64,000 bases of DNA from DASYTH01 sp035762905. Lineage in GTDB: Bacteria; Actinomycetota; Actinomycetes; Mycobacteriales; Pseudonocardiaceae. Position 1 is the first letter of the stretch; every line of letters starts with the position of its first letter. Position numbers and translations under genes: made by a program. The notes beneath the pieces are model-generated. The model searched no databases. It was not told the DNA's origin and worked only from the letters and a program-made list of their open reading frames with translations. Below, in pieces: positions 1-8,034 of this stretch. The stretch is from positions 124,001 to 188,000 of the forward strand of contig NZ_DASUCC010000070.1 of NCBI RefSeq assembly GCF_035762905.1, written 5' to 3'.

Positions 1-152
1 AGCACGGCACCGGCGGCCAGCGCGGCGTCCAGGTTCTCCCGCCGCCCACGCCGCAGGTCGTCGACCACCACGACCTCGTGGCCGCCGGCCAGCAGCCGGT
101 CGGCCAGGGTCGATCCGATGAATCCCGCCCCACCGGTGACAAGGGCACGCAT
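1..152 (-). CDS. NAD-dependent sugar epimerase/dehydratase, N-terminus only
   Basis: The first 50 residues of a short-chain dehydrogenase/reductase of the extended type; the rest lies beyond the left edge of the window. The start MRALVTGGAGFIGS holds the GxxGxxG dinucleotide-binding glycines, and VVVVDDL ends beta-strand 2 with the acidic residue typical of NAD binding. This is the pattern of UDP-glucose 4-epimerase and dTDP-glucose dehydratase relatives that make activated sugars. The ATG is preceded by AGGAGA at about 10 bases, and that ribosome site overlaps the stop of the upstream flippase-type gene, so the two are co-transcribed. The exact substrate cannot be told from the N-terminus. 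Confidence 0.85.
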   Translation of the reverse strand, partial: MRALVTGGAGFIGSTLADRLLAGGHEVVVVDDLRRGRRENLDAALAAGAV

Positions 153-166
153 CTGCGAGGGTTCTC

Positions 167-1459
167 CTATCTCGTGGCCACGGCCGGACGGCTGTCCGAA
201 CGCAGTTCCCGTAGTAGGCCGTGCAGCACGATCAGCAGGGTCAGGCCCGGCCCGAGCAGCTGCCCGATCGCGGCCGCGGTGACCGCGTCGGGCAGCAGCA
301 GCGCGAGCCCGAGCGTGACGACCGACCCGACCACCCAGCCCACGGTGACCACCCGGTCCCGGCCGAGCGCCACCAGTGCGGGCTGCACGGCGTACGCGGC
401 GATCAGCACCACCGTGCTGGTCCCCAGCAACAGCATGATCCCGGTGTCCGGCGGCTGCGGCGTGGCCAGGAACGTCCGCAGCACCCACGGGCCGATGGCC
501 ACGAACAGGGCCACGCCAGGGATGCCGGCGCCGACGATCCCGGCCAGCAGCAGCCGCATCCGGCGGGCGAACAGGGCCAGGTCGCCCCGGGTCACCGCGG
601 CGGTCAGGGACGGCAGCAGCATGGTCAGCACCGGGAAGAACAGCAGCACCGGGATCCGGGCGATCACCGCGGCCTGGCCGAACGCCAGCGCGACCGCGCT
701 GTCCTCGGCCAGCCGGGAGGTCACCGCGAGCGGCGCGATGTTGGGCAGCAGCTGGGCGAACAGCGTCGCCACCGACAGCGCGGCGAGACTCCGGCCGATC
801 GTGGTGTCCTCGGCGGTCGGCTCCACCGGCTCCACCGGCTCGGCCGGCCGGCGGGCGCGCAGCCAGGCCAGGCCGGCGAGCACCGCGACCACGGTCGAGA
901 TCTGGTAGGCCGCCGCGTACACCCACGCATGGTCGGCGCCGGCGACGGCGAGCCCGAGGCAGAGCACCATCCGGGCGGCGCCCTCGATGGCCAGCACCGC
1001 GCTGTAACCGCCGAACCGCCGCGACCCGGCCAGCTGGCCGCGCACCAGGTGCAGTGCGCCGTTGAGGGCCGGCGTGGTCAGCACCGCGGCGAAGACCACC
1101 CAGTCGCCGTGCAGCGTGGCACCGACCAGCACCGGCGCGAGCAGCACCAGCAAGCCGGTCACCACCGCCACCAGGATGGCGCCGGCCCGCAGCACCTTGC
1201 GCAGCTCCGGCCCGACCGGCCGGCCGGCGGCCAGCGCCCGGCTGGTGGACCGGCTGGCCACCTGCTCGAGCGCGGCGAACACGCCCGGGCCGGCCACGTT
1301 GACCACGAAGTAGAAGGCGAGCGCCAGGTTGGCCTCGGCCTTGGGCAGTGTCCGGCCGGTGAGCGCGACGAAGACGTAACCGGCGATCCCGAACACGACC
1401 AGGCCGGCGCCCATCTGCAGCGATGGGGCGACCAGCCGGCGGGAGCGCAGCGACAGCAC
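167..1459 (-). CDS. Polytopic membrane protein of the polysaccharide flippase (MOP/Wzx-like) type
   Basis: About 430 residues with roughly a dozen hydrophobic segments and no soluble domain. The composition and the spacing of charged loops (LRSRRLVAPS at the start, RSTSRALAAGRPVGPELRKVLR between helices) resemble MOP-superfamily exporters that flip lipid-linked sugars across the membrane. The open frame extends to 1822, but that stretch is antisense to the neighbouring lipoprotein and looks non-coding. GTG at 1459 is preferred because a TACAGT box lies exactly 6 bases upstream, giving a leaderless transcript. It is followed 14 bases later by a sugar epimerase, which supports a role in surface glycan assembly. 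The family assignment rests on topology and context, so the substrate is unknown. Confidence 0.65.
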   Translation of the reverse strand: MLSLRSRRLVAPSLQMGAGLVVFGIAGYVFVALTGRTLPKAEANLALAFYFVVNVAGPGVFAALEQVASRSTSRALAAGRPVGPELRKVLRAGAILVAVVTGLLVLLAPVLVGATLHGDWVVFAAVLTTPALNGALHLVRGQLAGSRRFGGYSAVLAIEGAARMVLCLGLAVAGADHAWVYAAAYQISTVVAVLAGLAWLRARRPAEPVEPVEPTAEDTTIGRSLAALSVATLFAQLLPNIAPLAVTSRLAEDSAVALAFGQAAVIARIPVLLFFPVLTMLLPSLTAAVTRGDLALFARRMRLLLAGIVGAGIPGVALFVAIGPWVLRTFLATPQPPDTGIMLLLGTSTVVLIAAYAVQPALVALGRDRVVTVGWVVGSVVTLGLALLLPDAVTAAAIGQLLGPGLTLLIVLHGLLRELRSDSRPAVATR

Positions 1460-1465
1460 GCCGCC

Positions 1466-1471
1466 ACTGTA
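1466..1471 (-). promoter_or_regulatory. Leaderless -10 box of the flippase-type gene
   Basis: TACAGT on the minus strand, followed by 6 bases and then the GTG start. No convincing -35 element is visible. Confidence 0.45.
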
Positions 1472-1517
1472 GAGAACGGGTTGACCTGAGCCGGGTGGGT
1501 GGTGTCGGGTTCGGATC

Positions 1518-3413
1518 GTGAAGGGTTGGGCGCTGGGGGTTGTCGCGGTGTTGGCGGTCGGCTGCACGTCCACGCCGCCGCCGGAACCACTGCCGCCCGG
1601 CCCGCCGCCGGTGACCGTGCCGGCGCTGACCGGGTGGACGTCGGCCGCCGGGCGGTTCGAGCTGACCCCGGACAGCCGGATCGTGGTCGACCCGGAACAG
1701 GAACACGTGCGCGACGACGCCGAGACGTTCGCCGGGGACGCGGCGGAGATCATCGGCCGGCGGCTGCCGGTGGTCACCGAGCCGCGCCGGTCCGGCGACA
1801 TCGTGCTCGGGCTCGACGGCAACCGCGCCGACCTCGGCGCCGAGGGCTACGCGCTGTCGGTGGCCGACATGGTCACGGTCACCGCGCGGACCGACGCCGG
1901 GGCGTTCTACGGCACCCGCACGCTGCTCCAGATGCTGCGCGCCGGGGGACCGCTGCCGGCCGGCGCGGTCACCGACGTTCCGCGCTACGCCGAACGCGGC
2001 GTGGGAATCTGCGCCTGCATCGTGCACATCTCCACCGACGCGCTGCACCGTCTGATCCGCGACGCGTCGTACCTGAAGCTGAACCAGCTCTGGATCGAGC
2101 TGAAGGTGCGCAGCGACGCCTATCCGGACACCGTCGAGTGGGGCTACTACACCAAACTCCAGGCGGCCGCGCTGCAGGAACTGGCCGCCCGCTACCACGT
2201 CACGCTGGTGCCGGAGGTCGACGCACCCGGCCACATGACGCCGTGGCTGCGCAACCGCCCGGAGCTCCAACTCGCCGGGGCCGACGGCACCCGCAACCCG
2301 ACCGTCCTCGATGTCACCAAGCCCGAGGCGTTCGACTACGTGACCGGCCTCATCGACGAGTACCTGACGGTGTTCGACACCCCGTTCTGGCACCTGGGCG
2401 CCGACGAGTACCTGATCGGCGACGACTACGCCAACTACCCGCACCTGCTCGACTACGCGCGGGCCAGGTACGGTCCGCAGGCCGTCGCCCAGGACGCGCT
2501 GATCGACTTCATCAACCGGGTCAACGCGCACGTGAAGGCCAAGGGAAAGCGGCTGCGCATCTGGAACGACGGCCTCATCGTGGCCCAGACCGTTCCGCTG
2601 GACACCGACATCGTGATCGAGCACTGGCAGGGCGGCCACGTCCGGCCCAGCGCGCTGATCGACCGTGGGCACGACGTGATGAACGCCGCGGAGGCGCTGT
2701 ATCTGGGCCGTGGCACCGGAAAGGCCGACATCGCCACGCTCTACGCCCGGGACTGGTCGCCGCTGTTCTTCCAGGACGAAGCCGTTGCCCCGTCAGCAAA
2801 GGTGACCGGCGCCAAGCTGACCCTCTGGCCGGACAACGGCTCCGCCGAAACCGAGAACGAGACCGAAGCACACCTCTTCCTGCCGCTCCGGTTCATCGCC
2901 CAGTCCACCTGGGGTGCCACCCGCCCCGATCCCGACATCACCGCCTTCACCCGGCGCGCCGAACGCGCCGGCCGCTCCCCCGGCATCCCTCCCCCCGGCA
3001 ACACGCCCATCCCGGACGCCCCCGTCACCCTCGCCCTCGACGAGGAGTACCTCACCCCCGCCGAACCCACCCCCGGCGCCGCCCTCACCACCGCCGCGGA
3101 GCCCAGCACGTGGCGCATCGACCCCACCCCCGACGGCTACCACACCCTGCGCCACGTTCCCACCAACCTGTGCGCCGAATCCCGCCTTGGCACCCGGGAC
3201 CTGAACACCCCCCTGGAACCCGGCACCCCCATCACCGCCGAAACCTGCGCCGCCACCAACCGGCTCCAACGCTGGCAACTCGCCAGGACCAACGACACCG
3301 TCACGCTCACCAACGCGATCACCCGGATGATCGCCGTGCACACCGACGTCCTCGTCCAGGAAATCCCGCACGAGCACACCGCCGCCACCTTCGCTCTCAA
3401 ACCGTCCACATAG
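1518..3413 (+). CDS. GH20 beta-N-acetylhexosaminidase, secreted lipoprotein
   Basis: A 631-residue extracellular glycosidase that would release terminal GlcNAc/GalNAc from chitin-oligosaccharides or cell-wall glycans. The N-terminus is a lipoprotein signal with lipobox AVGC (Cys16). Residues about 40-160 form the GH20b-like alpha/beta domain, followed by the (beta/alpha)8 barrel. The catalytic pair is D296-E297 in HLGADEY (the usual motif is HxGGDE, so one Gly is Ala), and PGH at 237-239 matches the conserved barrel motif. The last ~150 residues are proline-rich and end in a domain with W and Q spacing like a ricin/carbohydrate-binding tail. It is divergent from the flippase-type gene and convergent with the HxlR gene. 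Start GTG 1518 is the only one that gives a complete signal peptide. Confidence 0.85.
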   Translation: MKGWALGVVAVLAVGCTSTPPPEPLPPGPPPVTVPALTGWTSAAGRFELTPDSRIVVDPEQEHVRDDAETFAGDAAEIIGRRLPVVTEPRRSGDIVLGLDGNRADLGAEGYALSVADMVTVTARTDAGAFYGTRTLLQMLRAGGPLPAGAVTDVPRYAERGVGICACIVHISTDALHRLIRDASYLKLNQLWIELKVRSDAYPDTVEWGYYTKLQAAALQELAARYHVTLVPEVDAPGHMTPWLRNRPELQLAGADGTRNPTVLDVTKPEAFDYVTGLIDEYLTVFDTPFWHLGADEYLIGDDYANYPHLLDYARARYGPQAVAQDALIDFINRVNAHVKAKGKRLRIWNDGLIVAQTVPLDTDIVIEHWQGGHVRPSALIDRGHDVMNAAEALYLGRGTGKADIATLYARDWSPLFFQDEAVAPSAKVTGAKLTLWPDNGSAETENETEAHLFLPLRFIAQSTWGATRPDPDITAFTRRAERAGRSPGIPPPGNTPIPDAPVTLALDEEYLTPAEPTPGAALTTAAEPSTWRIDPTPDGYHTLRHVPTNLCAESRLGTRDLNTPLEPGTPITAETCAATNRLQRWQLARTNDTVTLTNAITRMIAVHTDVLVQEIPHEHTAATFALKPST

Positions 3414-3428
3414 GACACTCTGGCGGGC

Positions 3429-3764
3429 TCAGCTCCCGGGCGGATGGGCCGCGGCCCAGGAGCAGATGGCGGCGAGCGGCTCCCGCAGCGTCCTGCCGAG
3501 TTCGGTCAGGGCGTACTCGATGTGCTGGGGGGCGTCCAGTTTGATCAGGTGGCGCTCGACCAGGCCGTCCTTTTCCATGCCGCGCAGGGTTTCGGTGAGC
3601 ACCTTCTGGGAGATGCCGGGGAGCCGGCGGCGCAGTTGAGCGGGTCGCTGGGGGCCGGCGAACAGCGCGTAGATCAACAACACCCGCCACTTGGCGGCCA
3701 ACCGCTCGAGGGCCTGACGGGTAGGGCAGCTTTCCTCGAGGACGTCCGGGATCACCAGCTCCAT
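3429..3764 (-). CDS. HxlR-family transcriptional regulator
   Basis: A compact 111-residue winged-helix protein. Features typical of HxlR/MarR-like regulators are a cysteine near the N-terminus (EESCPTRQALERL), KWRVLLIYAL leading into the first helices, the recognition-helix area LPGISQKVLTETLRGMEKDGLV, and the wing HIEYALTELGRTL. The Cys13-type position is often redox or electrophile sensitive in this family. ATG 3764 has GGGGAG upstream and gives the family-standard length; the longer open frame is an extension into the divergent promoter. It is head-to-head with an alpha/beta hydrolase, the classic layout in which the regulator represses itself and its neighbour. Confidence 0.85.
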   Translation of the reverse strand: MELVIPDVLEESCPTRQALERLAAKWRVLLIYALFAGPQRPAQLRRRLPGISQKVLTETLRGMEKDGLVERHLIKLDAPQHIEYALTELGRTLREPLAAICSWAAAHPPGS

Positions 3765-3831
3765 GGCGACGCTCCCCTGCGGTGCGGCTGGGTCATGGGC
3801 ACCGAAAAGTGCCCTCTGGCCGGTGCCGTGA

Positions 3832-3849
3832 CCACAACCTAGCCTGTGG
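3832..3849. promoter_or_regulatory. Candidate HxlR operator between the divergent genes
   Basis: Inverted repeat CCACA - 8 bases - TGTGG in the 121-base divergent spacer between the HxlR gene and the hydrolase. Position and symmetry fit a dimeric regulator; there is no direct proof. Confidence 0.35.
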
Positions 3850-3885
3850 ATCATCGAATTTCTCCGGAAAGGACACCACTTCCCG

Positions 3886-4797
3886 ATGTCGGCTGCACAG
3901 GCGCGGCAGGGCATGAGCCGGCCGGACCGAATCACCTTCGCCAGCGAGGACGTCACTCTGGTCGGCGAGCTGCGGCTGCCGGCCGGTCCGCGACCCGTGC
4001 CGGGCGTCGTGCTCACCGGACCGTTCACCGGGGTCAAGGACCAGGTGGTCGCCACCTACGCCGCCGGGCTGACCGAGGCCGGCTTCGCCACCCTCGCCTT
4101 CGACCATCGCGGCTTCGGCGAGAGCGAAGGCCGGCGGGGCCACGAGGACAGCCAGGGAAAGCTCGCCGACCTGCGCGCCGCGGTGGACGTCCTGGCCTCC
4201 CGTCCCGAGATCGATCCCGAACGGATCGGCATGGTCGGCATCTGTCTCGGCGGCGGCTACGCGGTCCGGGCCGGCGCGACCGATCCCCGAATCGGGGCGG
4301 TAGCCGGTATCGCCGGTGCTTACAACAGCCCGTCCTGGTTCGCCGAGCGCATGGGCATCGAGACCTACCGGGCCGCGCTGCGCTCCTTCGTCGACCGGTA
4401 CGACGAATACCTGCCCGCGGTCGCCCCCGACAACGCCGAGGCCGCGATGGCCGGCGACGAGCCCTTCGCTTACTACGGCACCGAGCGCGGCAACTCGGCC
4501 CACTGGGAGAACCGGGTCACCCGAGGCTCCCTGCACTCCCTGATGACCTTCGACGCGCTCGGCGCCGCACCCCTGCTTGCCGCCACCGCCCTCCTCGTCG
4601 TGCACGGCCGGATCGACGCCTTCTGCGCCCCCGAACTCGCCACCGAGCTCCACAACCGAGCCGCGGGCCCGAAACAGATCGTGTGGCTCGACTGCACCCA
4701 ACACATCGACCTCTACGACGCCGACCCCCACGTCACCGCCGCAACCGCCGCGACCGCCCAATTCCTCCACCGCCACCTGTCCCCCCGACCGCGCTAG
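3886..4797 (+). CDS. Alpha/beta hydrolase (dienelactone-hydrolase/YcjY-like)
   Basis: A 303-residue cytosolic alpha/beta-hydrolase. The nucleophile elbow is GICLGG with Cys120 in place of serine, as in dienelactone hydrolase. The acid is probably D244 in HGRIDAF and the histidine H273 in TQHIDLYD. DHRGFGES at 73-80 is the usual strand-4 loop. Cysteine-nucleophile members act on lactones or small esters; the substrate here is unknown. It is transcribed divergently from an HxlR regulator that probably controls it. ATG 3886 has AAGGAC about 11 bases upstream; Met10 is a possible alternative start. Confidence 0.8.
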   Translation: MSAAQARQGMSRPDRITFASEDVTLVGELRLPAGPRPVPGVVLTGPFTGVKDQVVATYAAGLTEAGFATLAFDHRGFGESEGRRGHEDSQGKLADLRAAVDVLASRPEIDPERIGMVGICLGGGYAVRAGATDPRIGAVAGIAGAYNSPSWFAERMGIETYRAALRSFVDRYDEYLPAVAPDNAEAAMAGDEPFAYYGTERGNSAHWENRVTRGSLHSLMTFDALGAAPLLAATALLVVHGRIDAFCAPELATELHNRAAGPKQIVWLDCTQHIDLYDADPHVTAATAATAQFLHRHLSPRPR

Positions 4798-4808
4798 CCC
4801 CAACGCAA

Positions 4809-4853
4809 AACCGGCGGCTGGCGCCCGCGTTCGCGGGTCACCAGCCGCCGGTT
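4809..4853. terminator. Bidirectional hairpin terminator between convergent genes
   Basis: A perfect 13-base stem (AACCGGCGGCTGG / CCAGCCGCCGGTT) whose interior holds a second stem, CCCGC GTTC GCGGG. It lies between the stop of the hydrolase at 4797 and the stop of the SGNH hydrolase at 4901, so it can serve both genes. Confidence 0.85.
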
Positions 4854-4900
4854 CAGTTAGCCCGCTTGGCGCGAACCGTCATACCTCGACGACGTGGCGG

Positions 4901-6955
4901 TCAGAACCCACCGCCGTCACCACCGCCGTCACCACCACCGCCGCCATCGCCGCCGTCACCACCACCGCCGCCATCGCCGCCGCCACCGCCGTCACCACCA
5001 CCGCCGCCGCCATCGCCGCCGCCGCCACCGTCGCCGCCACCATCGCCGCCACCATCGCCGCCGCCATCGCCGCCGCCGCCGTCACCTCCACCACCGTCGC
5101 CACCATCGCCGCCGCCGCCACCATCGCCGCCGCCGCCATCGCCACCACCGTCGCCGCCGCCATCGCCGCCGTCGCCACCACCGTCGCCGCCATCTCCGCC
5201 ATCTCCGGAGTCGCCACCGTCACCGGAATCCCCGGAGTCGCCGCTGTCGCTGTCGCCGGAATCGCTGTCGCCGGAGTCGGAGTCGCTGTCGCTGTCGGAA
5301 TCGGAGTCGCTGTCAGAGTCGGAGTCGCTGTCGGAGTCGGAGTCGCTGTCGGAGTCGGAGTCGGCATCGCTGTCAGAGTCGGAATCCGAGTCGGCGTCGG
5401 CATCCGAGTCGGCGTCGGCATCCGAGTCGGCGTCGGCATCGCTGTCGTCGGCATCGCTGTCGTCGGCATCGCTGTCGTCGGCATCGCTGTCGTCGGCATC
5501 GCTGTCATCGGCATCGCTGTCATCGGCATCGCTGTCATCGGCATCGCTGTCATCGGCATCGCTGTCATCGGCGTCCGCGTCGTCGTCCATCGAGTCGGTG
5601 TCAGCCGGCTGAGCCGCGTCGCTCCCCGGACCATCCGAGCCGAAGTTGCCGTCCCCGGACCCTCCCCCGCCCGGGTCGTCGTCAGGCGGAGCGGGCGACT
5701 CGGGCGGGTCCTCCACCGTAGGCGGAGGGGTCGGCGGCCGGGACGGAGGCAGCGGGGTCCCGCCGCCCGGAGCCTGCGGAGGCTGTGGAGGCTGTGGAGT
5801 CTGCGGAGGGCGATCAGGTCCGTTGGCGCCGCCGCCCGGAGCCGGCTGTCCTTGCGCGGGCGGGACCAGCACCGGCTCCAGCCCACCAACCGGAACGGCC
5901 GGCAGCTGGACCTGGCCCGGGCCGGTCAGCTCCACCGGCCCAAGGCCCTCCTGCGCCTGCCGCGCCGTAATGGTTCGGTCTATGGCCTGGTCCAGGATCG
6001 GATCCAAGCGTTCGCCGAGCAGTCGCTGACCGAGCTCGTTGGGGTGGTACGAGCCGGCGGTGTCGCCGGACAGATGTCCCCTGACCGCCGGGTCCTGGGA
6101 GGACAGCAGGTGACCGTCGAGCGCGTCCTCCAACTCCGCCAGGTCGACGAACTTGGCCTTTGCCTGCGCGTACTGAGCGACCGTCGGCACGGCCGCCCGG
6201 ATCGCGTTGTTGATCGCCCGGACGAGCTTGTTGGACAGCTCCGCCTCCATGGGGGAGATGGCCAACCCGCTCGTGCCGGTCGGTGCGTCCGGCGGCAGCA
6301 CGTCCGGCAGGATCCGGGGATACGTGGTGACCACCAGCGTGCCGTTGGCCGCGAGCTGGTCGATCAGGACCTGGTACAGCTCGGCAAGCCGGCTCGCGAA
6401 CGCCGGATCCTCGACCGCCGCCAGATAGGGCGGGTACAGGCGCTCCGAGGTTTCGTCCGCGGACATCAACGCGGTCCAGGCCCATGCCGTGAAGCCGGCG
6501 TCGTCGCCGCCGATCCCGATGATCCCGACATCGATGCCCTGGTACTGCTCGATCTGCGGCGGGTGCTCGAACGGCGTACCCGGTGCGGTCGGGCTGCTCA
6601 TCGATTCGCGTGTGGCGCCGGAGACCGCACCGAGGGTGCCGGAGATCGCGGCGTCCGGGTTGGCCGTCCGCATCCGCTCGACCGACTGCAACGCCGGCGC
6701 GTTCCTGGACTGGTGCGCCGGGTCCACCTCGTTCGTGGTGTTGCCGTCGCGCTGGACCGGCCGGGTGGTGTAGCTGCCGCGGTCGGCGCCCTCGCCGCTG
6801 GTGAACGAGTCCCCACCGGCGTGCACCGACACCGCGATCGTGCTGCCCTCCGGCGCCGACTGCGCGTGGGCAACGGGACCGACCAGTACCGCGAGCGCGG
6901 CGGTCATGATCGGCGCAGTGAACACGTACTGGCGATATCTCCGTTTACGCGACAT
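4901..6955 (-). CDS. Secreted SGNH/GDSL hydrolase with giant Ser-Asp and Gly-Asp repeat tail
   Basis: A 684-residue exported protein. Residues 1-31 are a signal peptide ending VAHA. Residues ~40-330 are an SGNH hydrolase: block I GGDSFTSGEG with Ser50 as nucleophile, block III IGIGGDD (usual GGND), and block V GSYHPNELGQ carrying the catalytic His. A proline-rich linker follows (~340-430). The last ~229 residues are almost only Asp, Ser, Ala and Gly: first repeats of D-S-D-A-D, then S-D dipeptides, then G-G-D runs to the C-terminus (GGGF). There is no LPXTG motif and no C-terminal membrane anchor. ATG 6955 is preferred over the upstream frame extension because GGGGAAGG lies before it and the signal peptide begins there. 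Similar short SGNH enzymes in actinobacteria are esterases or lipases; the tail is the oddity. Confidence 0.8.
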   Translation of the reverse strand: MSRKRRYRQYVFTAPIMTAALAVLVGPVAHAQSAPEGSTIAVSVHAGGDSFTSGEGADRGSYTTRPVQRDGNTTNEVDPAHQSRNAPALQSVERMRTANPDAAISGTLGAVSGATRESMSSPTAPGTPFEHPPQIEQYQGIDVGIIGIGGDDAGFTAWAWTALMSADETSERLYPPYLAAVEDPAFASRLAELYQVLIDQLAANGTLVVTTYPRILPDVLPPDAPTGTSGLAISPMEAELSNKLVRAINNAIRAAVPTVAQYAQAKAKFVDLAELEDALDGHLLSSQDPAVRGHLSGDTAGSYHPNELGQRLLGERLDPILDQAIDRTITARQAQEGLGPVELTGPGQVQLPAVPVGGLEPVLVPPAQGQPAPGGGANGPDRPPQTPQPPQPPQAPGGGTPLPPSRPPTPPPTVEDPPESPAPPDDDPGGGGSGDGNFGSDGPGSDAAQPADTDSMDDDADADDSDADDSDADDSDADDSDADDSDADDSDADDSDADDSDADDSDADADSDADADSDADADSDSDSDSDADSDSDSDSDSDSDSDSDSDSDSDSDSDSDSGDSDSGDSDSGDSGDSGDGGDSGDGGDGGDGGGDGGDGGGDGGGDGGGGDGGGGGDGGDGGGGDGGGGDGGGDGGGDGGGDGGGGGDGGGGGGDGGGGGDGGGGGDGGDGGGGGDGGGDGGGF
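4907..5590. repeat. Low-complexity 3-6 base repeat encoding the SD/GD tail
   Basis: About 680 bases of tandem short repeats. From the gene's start side, GAC-AGC-GAT-GCC units (D-S-D-A) repeat many times near 5440-5590, then (GAC-TCC)n-like units, then GGC-GGC-GAC units to the stop. On the plus strand this reads as long Pro/Ser or Ala/Ser open frames, which are artefacts. Confidence 0.9.
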
Positions 6956-7083
6956 CCCGGCACCTTCCCCGGATAGACGTTCCACCCGCCCGGCCACCTA
7001 CGTGGCCCAGCCAGCCGCAGTAGACCGCGTCCACAAACGCCGTGACAGCGCAAAATTGCGCTTTCGGAGATGGACCCGATGTG

Positions 7084-7430
7084 CTAGGCGGAGCCGGTCA
7101 GCCGGCGGTACGCGGCGAACGCCGTGTCGTTCGGTTTCTCGACGATGGCGGTGAGTTCCTCGACGGTGCCGGTGCGGCCGGGTGTGCGGAGTCCGCCACC
7201 GGTGAAGCGTTCGCCGACGGCCCACAGCACCGTGGATCCGGGAGCGACGGCGAAGTCCCGGATGAACTCCTGGCTGTCGGTGCCCGTGGCAGGCCCGGGT
7301 GTGACGGTCCAGGACGAGCCGTCCCAGTGCTGGGCGAACTCGATCCAGCCGCCGAAGAGCCAGACGTCGTCGCGGGTCAGGGCGACCACCTTGCCGAACG
7401 AGCCGTTCTGGGCCGGACCGAACGAGCCGG
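7084..7430 (-). pseudogene. C-terminal remnant of a secreted beta-propeller-like protein
   Basis: An orphan 3' piece with no start of its own. It reads GKVVALTRDDVWLFGGW, then QHWDGSSWT, then FAVAPGSTVLWAVGERF. The DDVWxFG and WDGSSWT signatures recur in actinobacterial exported Kelch/propeller proteins, where each blade ends this way. Only about one blade and a C-terminal stub remain. Upstream it is fused in frame to a broken sigma-factor gene, so what looks like one 258-residue reading frame is the join of two decayed genes. Confidence 0.6.
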
Positions 7431-7698
7431 TCCCCGGGCAGTCTGGCTCTTCACCGCACCCACACTGCAGCGCAGCGCGGCCGCCGTCTCCGCGACGGAG
7501 AGCTGCGACCAGTAACGCAGCACCACCGTGGCGCGCTGCCGCGGCCAGGCCCGATACAGCCTGGATCAGGCAGTTCTGCACCAGATCGTTAGCCAGATGA
7601 TGATCCCCACACAACAGGAAGGCCAACCGCCCCAACGGCTCGCTCGCCACCGCCACGAACACCCGGAAGGACTCCTCATCGCGGCCCTTACGCAACAT
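7425..7698 (-). pseudogene. Broken SigE-type ECF sigma factor gene
   Basis: From ATG 7698 the frame encodes a sigma region 2 start (FRVFVAVASEPLGRLAFLL, then GDHHLANDLVQNCLIQA). About 80 residues normally linking regions 2 and 4 are missing. Near 7560 the coding continues in a different frame as region 4: PRQRATVVLRYW, then SVAETAAALRCSVGAVKSQTARG, the helix-turn-helix typical of SigE-like ECF factors. An internal deletion plus frameshift therefore inactivated the gene, and its end runs into the propeller remnant. Confidence 0.75.
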
Positions 7699-8034
7699 GC
7701 CCACACCCCTGACACCCCCGCCGCCCCGGATGGTTGCACGCCCCAGCGCGCAAACGACCACGGATGCCGCTGAATGATCACGGCCCCGAACACGAATGGG
7801 CCGAACAACTCGACGACACCGGCCGCCACACCCGCAACCAATCTCGCAGGTGGGCGGCACGACTGGGGTGCACGACCGGATTCCGAGCGAACAGGCGCGG
7901 TGTCCTATCCCGGTGCGTCACTCGAGTGGATGATCCCGCACGGGGCCCCGTCGAGTCGGCGTGCCCTCGACACGGAAGACCCGTATCTTGCCGTGTCCGC
8001 CGAACTTGCGCGTACTTACGGGAGGTCGAAACCG
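7699..8034. other. Intergenic region without a recognisable gene
   Basis: 336 bases between the sigma-factor remnant and the next gene. Open frames here show no family features and change composition midway, with a drop in GC near 7990. The only functional signal seen is the ribosome site GGGAGGT at 8019-8025 for the following gene. Confidence 0.5.

Noticed and set aside
1499..3544. A 681-residue plus-strand frame overlapping the GH20 gene
   Set aside because: Arg-rich shadow; the GH20 frame has a lipobox and the catalytic Asp-Glu pair.
4577..6976. Plus-strand frames rich in Ala/Val or Pro/Ser opposite the SGNH gene
   Set aside because: They are antisense images of the SD/GD repeats; the minus-strand gene has a signal peptide, catalytic blocks and a proper start.
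7774..8034. An N-terminal extension of the orphan membrane gene to 7774
   Set aside because: The extension lacks a ribosome site and differs in composition, whereas GTG 8035 has a near-perfect Shine-Dalgarno.
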